Shown here: piece after piece, positions 1 through 6,327 of the stretch | Numbering within the stretch: position 1 is the stretch's first letter | Layout: each line of letters starts with the position of its first letter | Assembly (NCBI GenBank): GCA_944385595.1 | Contig: CALWXY010000022.1 | Location: forward strand, 1 to 10,010 | Source of the DNA: an uncultured Oscillospiraceae bacterium | GTDB lineage: Bacteria; Bacillota; Clostridia; Oscillospirales; Oscillospiraceae | Length of the DNA stretch: 10,010 nt | Direction of reading: 5' to 3' | The notes under the pieces: model-generated | Databases searched by the model: none | What the model saw: the letters and a program-made list of their open reading frames with translations, nothing else | What the model was told of the DNA's origin: nothing | Program-made: the position numbers and the translations under genes

Positions 1-86
1 GTGTCGGCCTCGAAGCCGCGGCGCTTTAGCAGCTCGCAGACGGAGTCGGCCAGCAGCATTTCGTCCTCAACTATAAGAATCCTCAT
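1..86 (-). CDS. Two-component response regulator, N-terminus only
   Basis: Only the first 28 codons are in the window; the gene runs off the left edge. The peptide begins MRILIVEDEMLLADSVCELL and continues with a KRRGFEA helix. This is the first strand, acidic pocket (ED at residues 7-8, E9) and first helix of a CheY-like receiver domain. The ATG at 86-84 is preceded by GAGGTG at a suitable distance. The output domain is not visible. The 11-bp direct repeat upstream suggests an OmpR/PhoB-type winged-helix regulator that controls its own gene, and a histidine kinase gene would be expected further left. The receiver call is firm; the subfamily is inferred from the promoter. Confidence 0.85.
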   Translation of the reverse strand, partial: MRILIVEDEMLLADSVCELLKRRGFEAD

Positions 87-106
87 AAAAAACACCTCGC
101 TCCGCA

Positions 107-141
107 ATTATAATACGGAGCGAAGCTGAAATAAAGCTGAA
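107..141 (-). promoter_or_regulatory. Promoter with OmpR-like direct-repeat box for the response regulator gene
   Basis: On the minus strand an exact TATAAT lies at 112-107, 20 bp before the ATG. Upstream are two perfect copies of TTCAGCTT, at 141-134 and 130-123, with an 11-bp period. OmpR/PhoB-family dimers typically bind two direct half-sites about one helical turn apart. The repeats overlap the expected -35 position (135-130, TTTATT, a poor match), which fits an activator-dependent, autoregulated promoter. The binding protein is inferred. Confidence 0.55.
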
Positions 142-159
142 AAAATGAACGAGGCGCTC

Positions 160-928
160 TCAGCGCTGGTCGCTGATAGTGGCGCTGCTGTTGCTCGCCT
201 CGAGGGCGGAGAGCGGGTCGTACGGCGCGCCGGACTGCGTGCCGGAGAGCAGCGCGATGTCGACGGCGTTTTGCGGTATGCCCCAGGAGTTGCCGGAGAA
301 GAGGAAATTCGCGCCGTCGACCACATAGCCGCGCGTGTTGAAGACGACGTTTTCGACGATAAATCCGTTAGAGCCGGGGTTGAGATAGGCGGGCTGGCGC
401 AGCGAGTAGAAGATGTTGGCCTTTGCCAGCACGTTTGACGCGCCGGGCTGTGTGACGAAGCCGCGGTTCACCACCCAGGTCGATGAATCGCCCGCCTGCG
501 CGGAGCCGTAGACCGTGCAGTTGAGGATTCTCTCGCCGTCGCCCGCGAGCTGGATGAACTCCACGGGATAGGGCGCGTCGCTGGTTATAGTCAGCCCGTC
601 GATGGTGTCGTCCCCGCCGCTGAGCAGGAAGGGGACGACGGGGGACTGCAGTATGACCACCGCGCCGTCCTCGCCTTTGATGGTCACGCCCGGCTGAGTT
701 ACGGTCAGCTGCTGCGAGACGGGGTATTCCCCGCGCAGGACGCGGATGCGGCTGTCCGACGGGGCGGCGGCCAGCGCCTCGGCTATGGTCTGATATGGCG
801 CGAGGCGGCTGCCGTCGCCGCCGGGCGCGGCCGAGGACTGGACGAACAGCTCATACGGATTCGCCGTCGGCGCCCGGCGGGCCTGCCGGGCCTGTCGGCC
901 CGGTGGCCGCTATGCCGCAAGGAAAGGC
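160..928 (-). pseudogene. Remnant of a collagen-like / right-handed beta-helix surface protein
   Basis: The C-terminal part is open from 909 to the TGA at 162-160. It contains NPYELFVQSSAAPGGDG, a TIAEALAAAPSDSRIRVLRG segment and then repeated short beta-strand units with T-V-x-G/N-x turns, as in pectate-lyase-like beta-helix proteins. No ATG, GTG or well-placed TTG start with a ribosome binding site precedes it; the frame is closed by TAG at 912-910. In the next frame (928-851) the sequence reads GIAATGPTGPAGPPGADGES, a collagen-like Gly-X-Y run leading into the NPYELF part after a one-base offset near 860. Collagen-like stalk followed by an NPY(E/D)L beta-helix domain is, as I recall, a common clostridial layout, so this looks like a 5'-truncated, frameshifted gene. 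Its 5' end lies only a few bases after the sulfatase stop. A sequencing error could explain the frameshift but not the missing start. Confidence 0.6.
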
Positions 929-933
929 TCAGC

Positions 934-2919
934 TCACGGCTCGATGATTGCAAACGCCGAGTCGAACTGCGCGAGGTTGCCGCAGACTGTCTCCAGCAGG
1001 CCGCCGCCGTCGAGAATCTCGCCCTGGGCGCGGACGTCCTCCGCGCCGCCCTGCAGCAGCGAGAACAGCGCCGCGCGCGGGATGCGCCACTCGGCGTCGG
1101 CATCGTCGGAGAGCACGCCCTCCTGATAGAGCAGCACGCCCGCGTGCAGGGTTATGAGGAATTCCTCGCCGGTGTCGGTGACGGTGAGGTTGATCTCACC
1201 GTTCAGATCCCCGACGGCGGAGCTGTCGAGCATGATTCCCAGATATTCCAGCGCGAGATTGGTGCTGATCCGCATGAGCAGAGCGCCTTTCTTGCCGCCG
1301 GAGACGGAGACGGGGTCGCCCTCCTGCCGCAGCTCCTGCGCGGCGGTGAGATAGGCGTTGCGCCACGGGCCGGACTCGGCCTGATAGCCGAGCTGCTCCA
1401 GCGCGTCGGCGCACAGCCAGCGCGCCTCGAGATTTTCGGGGTCGGCGTAGACGAGGGCGTTGGTGATCTCTGCGACCCACTGATACTCGCCGCTCTCAAA
1501 ATCGGCGCGGGCCAGCTCGAGCACCCTGTCGGTGTCGCCGAGGTATTCGACCAGCTTGGCGGCGTACTCGCTGGGGGCGAGGGCGTCGAGATGTATGGGG
1601 TTCGCGTCGTACCAGCCCATGTACTTCTGGTAGACGGCCTTCACATTGTGGGTGAGCGTGCCGTAATACTGCCTGGTGTACCAGACCTGCTCAAGGGATT
1701 CCGGCAGCGAGATGATGTCGACGATCTCGTCCTCGGTGTAGCCCTGATTGATGTACAGCAGGGTCTGGTCGTGGATGAATTTGTAGACGGCGGCGGTGTT
1801 CACCATGTAGTCGCGTATGACCTCGTTGCCCCAGTGCGGCCAGTTGTGCGACTGGAACACGACCTCGGCCTCGTCGCCGTAGAGGGCGAGAGCCTCCATG
1901 ATATAGAGCGCCCAGGCGTTGCCGTCGCGCACCTGCGCGCCGCGGAGGGTGTAGAGGTTGTGGAGGGTGCCGGTGCAGTTCTCGGCGAGCCAGAGGGCGT
2001 TTTTCTCCGGCAGCCAGGTGTTCATCTCGGCGGGGGCCTCGGTGCCGGGGGTCATCTGGAACTCGAAGGTGACGCCGTCGATCACCCGCACCTCGCCGGT
2101 CTCGGTGATGGTGTCGGTGGGGGAGAGGTAGGATATGGTGCCCTGCGACTGGCCCATGCCTATGCCTATGGCCATCGCGCCCTGGGCGCTCTTCTCCAGC
2201 AGACTGCCGTACTGGTATGCGGCGCGGCGGCCCATGGCGGTGCCGGCGTAGACGTTCTCGCTGGTGGCGTACTCCTCAAAGCCCTCAGGGGCTATGATGG
2301 GTATGCCGCGCTGCTCGACCTCCTCCTGGCTGACTATGCCGGCGATGCCGCCGAAGTGGTCGACATGTGAGTGGCTTATGATCACGCCCATGACGGGGAA
2401 CTCGCCGAGCTGCTCGTCGACGAGCTGCATGGCCGCCTCGGCGCACTCGACGGACATCAGCGGGTCGAAGACTATCCAGCCGGTGTCGCCTTTTATGAAG
2501 GTGATGTTCGACATGTCGTAGCCGCGCACCTGATATATGTCGTCATTGACCTCGAAGAGACCGTAGATGTGGTTGAGCTGGGTGTGCCGCCAGAGGCTGG
2601 GGTTCACGGTGTCGGGGGCCTCGGCGTCCTCGAGGAAGGCGTAGGCGTCCTGGCTCCAGATGACATTGCCGCTGTCGTCTCTTAGCTCAAGCGATTCCGG
2701 CGCGCAGATCAGCCCGCGGGAGGCGAACTCAAGCTCCTGCCCGTCGCTGAAATCCAGCTCGTCGTAGACGCTGCTGTTGAGCTGGGCTGTAAGCTCCGTC
2801 GCGCCCTTGCGCTCGGCGTTTAGCGGCTCGGCGGCGTCCTCCGCGCCGGACTGGGCGCAGCCCGCGAATACGGAGGCCGTGAGCGCTGCCAGACAGAGCA
2901 GCGAAACAAACTTTTTCAT
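934..2919 (-). CDS. Alkyl sulfatase-like metallo-beta-lactamase-fold lipoprotein
   Basis: The 661-residue protein resembles type III (SdsA1/BDS1-like) alkyl sulfatases, zinc enzymes that cleave sulfate esters of alcohols. Residues 1-20 are a signal peptide ending FAG before Cys21, a plausible though not ideal lipobox, so the enzyme should sit outside the membrane. The metal-binding motif HSHVDH is at 183-188. Further conserved positions are present: Glu294 in PGTEAPAE, Glu313 in LAENCTGTLHN and His358 in QSHNWP, so the catalytic set looks complete. About 360-500 matches the alkyl-sulfatase dimerisation region and the last 120 residues the SCP2-like C-terminal domain. I chose the ATG at 2919 because AAAGGAG lies 7 bases before it; another ATG six bases upstream is too close to that site. 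Its promoter shares a 23-bp element with cstA. The physiological substrate is unknown. Confidence 0.9.
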   Translation of the reverse strand: MKKFVSLLCLAALTASVFAGCAQSGAEDAAEPLNAERKGATELTAQLNSSVYDELDFSDGQELEFASRGLICAPESLELRDDSGNVIWSQDAYAFLEDAEAPDTVNPSLWRHTQLNHIYGLFEVNDDIYQVRGYDMSNITFIKGDTGWIVFDPLMSVECAEAAMQLVDEQLGEFPVMGVIISHSHVDHFGGIAGIVSQEEVEQRGIPIIAPEGFEEYATSENVYAGTAMGRRAAYQYGSLLEKSAQGAMAIGIGMGQSQGTISYLSPTDTITETGEVRVIDGVTFEFQMTPGTEAPAEMNTWLPEKNALWLAENCTGTLHNLYTLRGAQVRDGNAWALYIMEALALYGDEAEVVFQSHNWPHWGNEVIRDYMVNTAAVYKFIHDQTLLYINQGYTEDEIVDIISLPESLEQVWYTRQYYGTLTHNVKAVYQKYMGWYDANPIHLDALAPSEYAAKLVEYLGDTDRVLELARADFESGEYQWVAEITNALVYADPENLEARWLCADALEQLGYQAESGPWRNAYLTAAQELRQEGDPVSVSGGKKGALLMRISTNLALEYLGIMLDSSAVGDLNGEINLTVTDTGEEFLITLHAGVLLYQEGVLSDDADAEWRIPRAALFSLLQGGAEDVRAQGEILDGGGLLETVCGNLAQFDSAFAIIEP

Positions 2920-2969
2920 CCTCATTCTCCTTTCGCCGCCGCGCCGCGACGGCATTTCAATCCACTATA

Positions 2970-3043
2970 ATTGTAAGCGCGCGAAACCGCCGCCGCCAGT
3001 ACGAGAGATGCATGGCGCGGCGTCAAAACTCGTACTTGACAAA
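2970..3043 (-). promoter_or_regulatory. Sulfatase gene promoter with LytTR-type upstream element
   Basis: Read on the minus strand, the order is a 23-bp element (3043-3021), an 18-bp spacer, GTACTGGCGG (3002-2993), 17 bp, and TACAAT (2975-2970). The predicted start near 2963 gives a leader of about 44 bases. The hexamer at the -35 position is TGGCGG, a poor match to TTGACA, as expected for an activator-dependent promoter. The cstA promoter repeats the same element, 10-mer and both spacings exactly. Confidence 0.7.
3021..3043 (-). repeat. 23-bp element, sulfatase-side copy
   Basis: This copy is identical to the one at 3881-3903 on the opposite strand. It starts TTTGTCAAGTACGAG and ends TTTTGACG, with outer arms GTCAA and TTGAC around 9 bases. 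The pair forms a perfect inverted repeat around the LytTR gene. Each copy points towards the promoter of a flanking gene, so I read it as an operator rather than a transposon end. Confidence 0.8.
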
Positions 3044-3078
3044 AAACTCCGGCGCGGACTGTGCCGTCCGCGCCGGAG
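3041..3078 (-). terminator. Rho-independent terminator of the LytTR gene
   Basis: A perfect 13-bp GC-rich stem (3078-3066 with 3059-3047, arm CTCCGGCGCGGAC) with a 6-base loop is followed on the minus strand by six T (3046-3041). It begins 15 bases after the LytTR stop codon. The last Ts overlap the operator of the next gene. Confidence 0.92.
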
Positions 3079-3092
3079 CGAATCTGTTCGGT

Positions 3093-3824
3093 TCAAATTT
3101 GCCGGGAGCCGCGCCGGGTCTCGGCGAAGAGGAAGTTCTCCCAGGCGAGGCGTGCCCTGCCCATCAGCTCGCGGCGTATGGGGATGTTTTTGCCGTCGTG
3201 CATGACGAAGCAGCGCAGCTCGGAGTCGATGTGGTCGACGAATGCGAGGTTTGCGATGAAGCTCTTGTGGCTCTGGAAGAAGCCCGCGCCGCTCAGGCGG
3301 GCGGCGGCGTCGGAGAGCTTTTCGTAGACGGAGATGACCCCGCCGTTTTTCGTGTGGATGAGCAGCACATGGCCCTGCTGCTCCATGTAGGCTATGCCTG
3401 AGATGGGCACGCTCTCGCTCACACCTTTGCGCTGCACGGTCAGGGCGGGGGCGCTGGCCTTTTTGAGGCGGGCGAGCTCGAGGATTTCGTCCAGATCGCG
3501 CTGCCGCACAGGCTTTTCTATGTATTTGAGGGCGGAGAGGCGGTAGCCGTCGAGGGCGTGGTCGGTACTGCCGGTGATGAAGGCCACCGGCAAATCCTCG
3601 CCGCGCTCGCGCAGGCGGCGCACGGTCTCGACGCCGGTGATGCCGTCCATGTATATGTCCATGAGCAGCAGGTCGAATGTGCCGGGCCGCCACGCCGCCA
3701 GAAGCGCCTCGCCGCTCGGGAAGGCCGAGACCTCGCAGCTCACGGCGCAGCCCGCCAGAAGGGCGAGCAGGCTCTCGCGCTCCGGGGCGTCGTCCTCGCA
3801 GACTGCGACATACAGCGGCTCCAT
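3093..3824 (-). CDS. LytTR-family response regulator
   Basis: The 243-residue protein has a receiver domain (about 5-118) with the acidic pocket E10-D11-D12, phospho-acceptor Asp56 in LLLMDIYMDG, Thr84 and Lys104-Pro105. A LytTR DNA-binding domain follows (about 127-232) with GIAYMEQQGHVLLIHT, FFQSHKSFIANL and IPIRREL segments. The ATG at 3824 has GGAGG seven bases upstream; an earlier in-frame start lacks one. The gene has its own strong promoter and a terminator. No histidine kinase gene is in the window, so its partner is unknown. It sits between two genes whose promoters share one element. By analogy with E. coli BtsR (controls the CstA-family pyruvate transporter BtsT) it is inferred to activate cstA and the sulfatase gene. 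Domain call firm, targets inferred. Confidence 0.92.
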   Translation of the reverse strand: MEPLYVAVCEDDAPERESLLALLAGCAVSCEVSAFPSGEALLAAWRPGTFDLLLMDIYMDGITGVETVRRLRERGEDLPVAFITGSTDHALDGYRLSALKYIEKPVRQRDLDEILELARLKKASAPALTVQRKGVSESVPISGIAYMEQQGHVLLIHTKNGGVISVYEKLSDAAARLSGAGFFQSHKSFIANLAFVDHIDSELRCFVMHDGKNIPIRRELMGRARLAWENFLFAETRRGSRQI

Positions 3825-3851
3825 TTTCCCACCTCCGAATTTGACAGACAC

Positions 3852-3880
3852 ATTATAGCACCGCGAAAAGCGTGCGTCAA
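3852..3880 (-). promoter_or_regulatory. Promoter of the LytTR gene
   Basis: On the minus strand TTGACG (3880-3875) and TATAAT (3857-3852) are separated by 17 bp, a near-consensus vegetative sigma-factor promoter, with a short leader before the ATG at 3824. The 23-bp element at 3881-3903 directly abuts its -35 box, so the regulator could also act on its own gene. Confidence 0.8.
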
Positions 3881-3903
3881 TTTGTCAAGTACGAGTTTTG
3901 ACG
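3881..3903 (+). repeat. 23-bp element, cstA-side copy
   Basis: This is the second perfect copy of the element at 3021-3043, oriented towards cstA. It lies between the -35 box of the LytTR gene (ends at 3880) and the cstA promoter, so one bound site could serve both divergent genes. Confidence 0.8.
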
Positions 3904-3921
3904 GGCGAGACGGCAATTTCG

Positions 3922-3954
3922 GTACTGGCGGAGCTGGGAGAACGTCTGTATAAT
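3922..3954 (+). promoter_or_regulatory. cstA promoter, activator-dependent type
   Basis: GTACTGGCGG at 3922-3931, a 17-bp spacer and an exact TATAAT at 3949-3954. The -35 hexamer TGGCGG is poor. The 23-bp element ends 18 bp upstream, the same geometry as the sulfatase promoter. The predicted leader is about 38 bases. Confidence 0.75.
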
Positions 3955-3998
3955 ATTATGAATTAGTTTGCGAAAGTGTCCGAGTGGAGGTAATTGGA

Positions 3999-5732
3999 AT
4001 GAACGGACTCACAATCATGGTCATAGCCATCGTGGTGCTGTCGGGGGCGTACCTGATATACGGCCGGTGGCTGGCAAAGACCTGGGGCATAGACCCGAAG
4101 GCCAAAACTCCCGCATACGAGCTGGAGGACGGGGTGGACTACGTCCCCGCCGACACGAACGTGGTGTTCGGCCACCAGTTCGCGTCGATAGCCGGAGCGG
4201 GGCCGATTACAGGCCCGATACAGGCGGCAGTGTTCGGCTGGCTGCCGGTGCTGCTGTGGATACTGGTCGGCGGCGTGTTTTTCGGCGCGGTGCAGGACTT
4301 CGCCGCCATGTACGCCTCGGTGAAAAACAAGGGCCGCACCATAGGCTACATAATTGAGGAGTACATAGGCAAGACCGGCAAAAAGCTGTTCCTGCTTTTC
4401 TGCTGGCTGTTCTGCATACTGGTCGTCGCCGCGTTTGCAGACGTGGTGGCGGGCACCTTCAACGGCTTCCAGACCGCCGCCGACGGCGCGGTGTCGCTGA
4501 TTCCGGCAAACGGCTCGGTTGCGACGACGTCCATGATTTTCATAGCCGAGGCCGTGGCCCTCGGCTTCATCCTGCGCTACGGCGGGCTGGGCAAGTGGGT
4601 CAACACCGCCATAGCCCTTGTCATGCTGGTCGGCGCTATAGTGCTGGGCCTGATGTTCCCGATGTATGTCGGCCTCAGCACCTGGCATCTGCTGGTGTTC
4701 ATCTATGTGCTCATCGCCTCGGTGGCGCCTATATGGGCGCTGCTGCAGCCGCGCGACTACCTGAACAGCTATCTGCTCATAGCCATGATAGTGGCGGCTG
4801 TCATAGGCGTGCTCGTGGCGCAGCCGGCTGTGAACCTGCCCGCCTTCGGCGGATTTACCGCCGGCGGACAGACGCTCTTCCCCTTCCTCTTCGTCACCAT
4901 CGCCTGCGGCGCCGTGTCCGGCTTCCACTCGCTGGTCTCGTCCGGCACGGCCTCGAAGCAGATTAAAAACGAGCGGAACATGCTGCCGGTTTCCTTCGGC
5001 GCGATGCTGATGGAGTCGATGCTCGCGGTGATTGCGCTCATAGCTGTGGCCTCCTTTGCCTCCACCGCCGAGGCGGCCTCGCTGGGCTACACGACACCCA
5101 CCCAGATTTTCGCCGGCGGAGTCGCGGGCTTCCTCACCTCCGTGGGACTCCCGCAGGACGTGGTGTACACGCTCATAAACCTCGCCGTGTCGGCCTTCGC
5201 GCTCACCTCGCTCGACTCCGTCGCGAGAGTAGGCCGCCTGTCGTTCCAGGAGCTGTTCCTCGACGAGTCGATAGACGACGAGAACATGGGCGCCGTGCGC
5301 CGCGTGCTGACGGACAAATATTTTGCCACCATAATCACTCTGGCGCTGGCGTACATGCTGGCCAAGGCGGGCTACGCCTCGATCTGGCCGCTGTTCGGAT
5401 CGTCGAACCAGCTGCTGTCGGCCCTGGCCTTCCTGGCCTGCGCCGTGTTCCTCAAGCGCACCGGGCGCAGGAGCTTCATGCTGTGGATTCCGCTGTTCGC
5501 CATGATTGCGGTGACCTTCTCGGCGCTCGCGATAACGATCTGGAACCTCGGCAGCGGCATAGCCGTCGGCACCTATCAGTGGGTCTCCGGCATGACGGTG
5601 ACGGTGAACGGCGCGAGCGTCCTCACCGCCTGGGGCGCGGGACTGCAGCTGATTTTCGCCGTGCTGATACTCGCGCTCGGCGTGGTCGTCGTAATCCAGG
5701 GCGTGCGGAAGCTCGTGGCAAAGACGGCCTGA
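3999..5732 (+). CDS. cstA: CstA-family carbon-starvation / pyruvate-type transporter
   Basis: The 577-residue polytopic membrane protein carries CstA hallmarks: DGVDYVP (44-50), GHQFASIAGAGPITGP (58-73), GAVQDF (96-101), QPRDYLNSYLL (250-260), SGFHSLVSSGTASKQI (307-322) and TSLDSVARVGR (403-413). Characterised family members move peptides (E. coli CstA) or pyruvate with protons (BtsT/CstA). The length fits Gram-positive CstA and is shorter than the roughly 700-residue enterobacterial proteins. I chose the ATG at 3999 because GGAGG ends 8 bases before it; an upstream GTG at 3984 overlaps that site. The gene diverges from the LytTR gene, and the promoter layout suggests control by it. The substrate cannot be decided from sequence. 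After the TGA the frame stays open for 27 codons, described separately. Confidence 0.95.
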   Translation: MNGLTIMVIAIVVLSGAYLIYGRWLAKTWGIDPKAKTPAYELEDGVDYVPADTNVVFGHQFASIAGAGPITGPIQAAVFGWLPVLLWILVGGVFFGAVQDFAAMYASVKNKGRTIGYIIEEYIGKTGKKLFLLFCWLFCILVVAAFADVVAGTFNGFQTAADGAVSLIPANGSVATTSMIFIAEAVALGFILRYGGLGKWVNTAIALVMLVGAIVLGLMFPMYVGLSTWHLLVFIYVLIASVAPIWALLQPRDYLNSYLLIAMIVAAVIGVLVAQPAVNLPAFGGFTAGGQTLFPFLFVTIACGAVSGFHSLVSSGTASKQIKNERNMLPVSFGAMLMESMLAVIALIAVASFASTAEAASLGYTTPTQIFAGGVAGFLTSVGLPQDVVYTLINLAVSAFALTSLDSVARVGRLSFQELFLDESIDDENMGAVRRVLTDKYFATIITLALAYMLAKAGYASIWPLFGSSNQLLSALAFLACAVFLKRTGRRSFMLWIPLFAMIAVTFSALAITIWNLGSGIAVGTYQWVSGMTVTVNGASVLTAWGAGLQLIFAVLILALGVVVVIQGVRKLVAKTA

Positions 5733-5823
5733 GATATCGAAAAAGTGCTCTCCGACTATTACAACAGGATGCAGCGGGGGAGCTCGAGGGGGCAAGGCCC
5801 GCCTCGAATTGGATAAACCGTCG

Positions 5824-5930
5824 TCAAAAAGCCTGGGGAATCAGGCTTTTTGAGCGAAGCGGCATTTTCGCTTGCGAAAATGCCCGGCGGTAAAGCGCGG
5901 TCGAAAAAGCTCCAACGGAGCTTTTTCGAC
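5824..5930. repeat. Cluster of three perfect palindromes
   Basis: Three hairpins stand in a row: a 12-bp stem (5824-5835 with 5842-5853, arm TCAAAAAGCCTG), a 10-bp stem (5861-5870 with 5875-5884, arm GGCATTTTCG) and a 14-bp stem (5900-5913 with 5917-5930, arm GTCGAAAAAGCTCC). Stems 1 and 3 share the design of an AAAAAG arm facing CTTTTT, which could terminate transcription on either strand. The cluster resembles REP/MITE-like palindromic units scattered between genes in Clostridia; copy number elsewhere cannot be seen here. Confidence 0.7.
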
Positions 5931-6065
5931 AAGCTGAGGCCGGCGCAGAAGCGCCGGCCTTTTTCCTTGCGCGGCGGCAGAGGTCGGGCCTGCGGGCCCT
6001 GCGGCGCCGCCGCCCGGCGCGCACCACCACGGCGCGCAGCAGTATTTACAGTTATTGCAGTACAT
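5841..6065 (-). CDS. Possible small Cys-rich protein with collagen-like stretch
   Basis: A 74-codon frame on the minus strand begins MYCNNCKYCCAPWWCAPGGG and continues AAGPAGPTSAAA. The ATG at 6065 has GGAG 8 bases upstream. Cysteines at 3, 6, 9, 10 and 15 could bind metal or cross-link. The Cys-rich start plus Gly-Pro triplets resembles the N-termini of clostridial collagen-like coat or surface proteins. From about residue 32 the frame runs backwards through the cstA terminator and the palindrome cluster, so the second half is probably not selected as protein. It may be the truncated start of a gene cut by the palindromic element, or chance. I do not recognise a family. Confidence 0.3.
   Translation of the reverse strand: MYCNNCKYCCAPWWCAPGGGAAGPAGPTSAAAQGKRPALLRRPQLVEKAPLELFRPRFTAGHFRKRKCRFAQKA
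5937..5964 (+). terminator. Rho-independent terminator after cstA
   Basis: A perfect 10-bp stem AGGCCGGCGC / GCGCCGGCCT (5937-5946, 5951-5960) with loop AGAA is followed by a T-run at 5960-5964. It lies about 205 bases after the cstA stop, beyond three palindromes that could themselves act as terminators. Confidence 0.8.
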
Positions 6066-6327
6066 ATTCTGAGCTCCGTTTCACGCTCTGAATATTCTAT
6101 GTCGCGGCAGCGGCGGCGGTGCCGTTTTAACTGAACTCATCCCACAAGGGGAGAGACAGGACGGTGAAATTATTTTTAAAGCCGTGTCCGGCCCCGCCGC
6201 GATGCGGTTTTGACTGAACCGAGCTGTTGCTTTTGAACAGAAAATGGTCGTAATACCCGATACAGAGTTATAATTTTTCCATATTGAGCGGCATTGTGTC
6301 AATGGGGTCAGGGGGTGAGTCCGCATT
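6066..6327. other. Intergenic region upstream of the substrate-binding protein gene
   Basis: No convincing gene is present. It holds a 17-base imperfect direct repeat (6120-6136 and 6203-6219, 15 of 17 identical, core GTTTT-ACTGAAC), a TATAAT at 6269-6274 without a good -35 box, and the GGGGGTGAG ribosome binding site of the next gene at 6310-6318. The TATAAT would give a leader of about 47 bases. Confidence 0.5.

Noticed and set aside
143..175. Terminator for the beta-helix remnant (GCGCT-GAG-AGCGC on the minus strand)
   Set aside because: The stem has only 5 bp and the T-run starts several bases away, so it is too weak to call.
1144..2370. 408-codon open frame on the plus strand opposite the sulfatase gene
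   Set aside because: It is low-complexity Gly/Val/Leu-rich sequence produced by the sulfatase codons; no start signal and no recognisable motif.
3021..3903. Terminal inverted repeats of an insertion sequence around the LytTR gene
   Set aside because: There is no transposase inside, no target duplication outside, and both copies sit at identical distances from promoter elements of neighbouring genes, which fits operators better.
3963..5795. 610-codon open frame on the minus strand opposite cstA
   Set aside because: It mirrors a GC-rich membrane-protein gene, is rich in His/Arg/Gln/Glu with no domain, and the plus-strand CstA signatures are unambiguous.
5824..5930. CRISPR array
   Set aside because: The repeated units are palindromes of differing sequence with no regular spacers and no cas genes.
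6269..6274. Full promoter for the substrate-binding protein gene
   Set aside because: TATAAT is exact but no acceptable -35 hexamer lies 16-18 bp upstream, so it is mentioned only in the intergenic entry.
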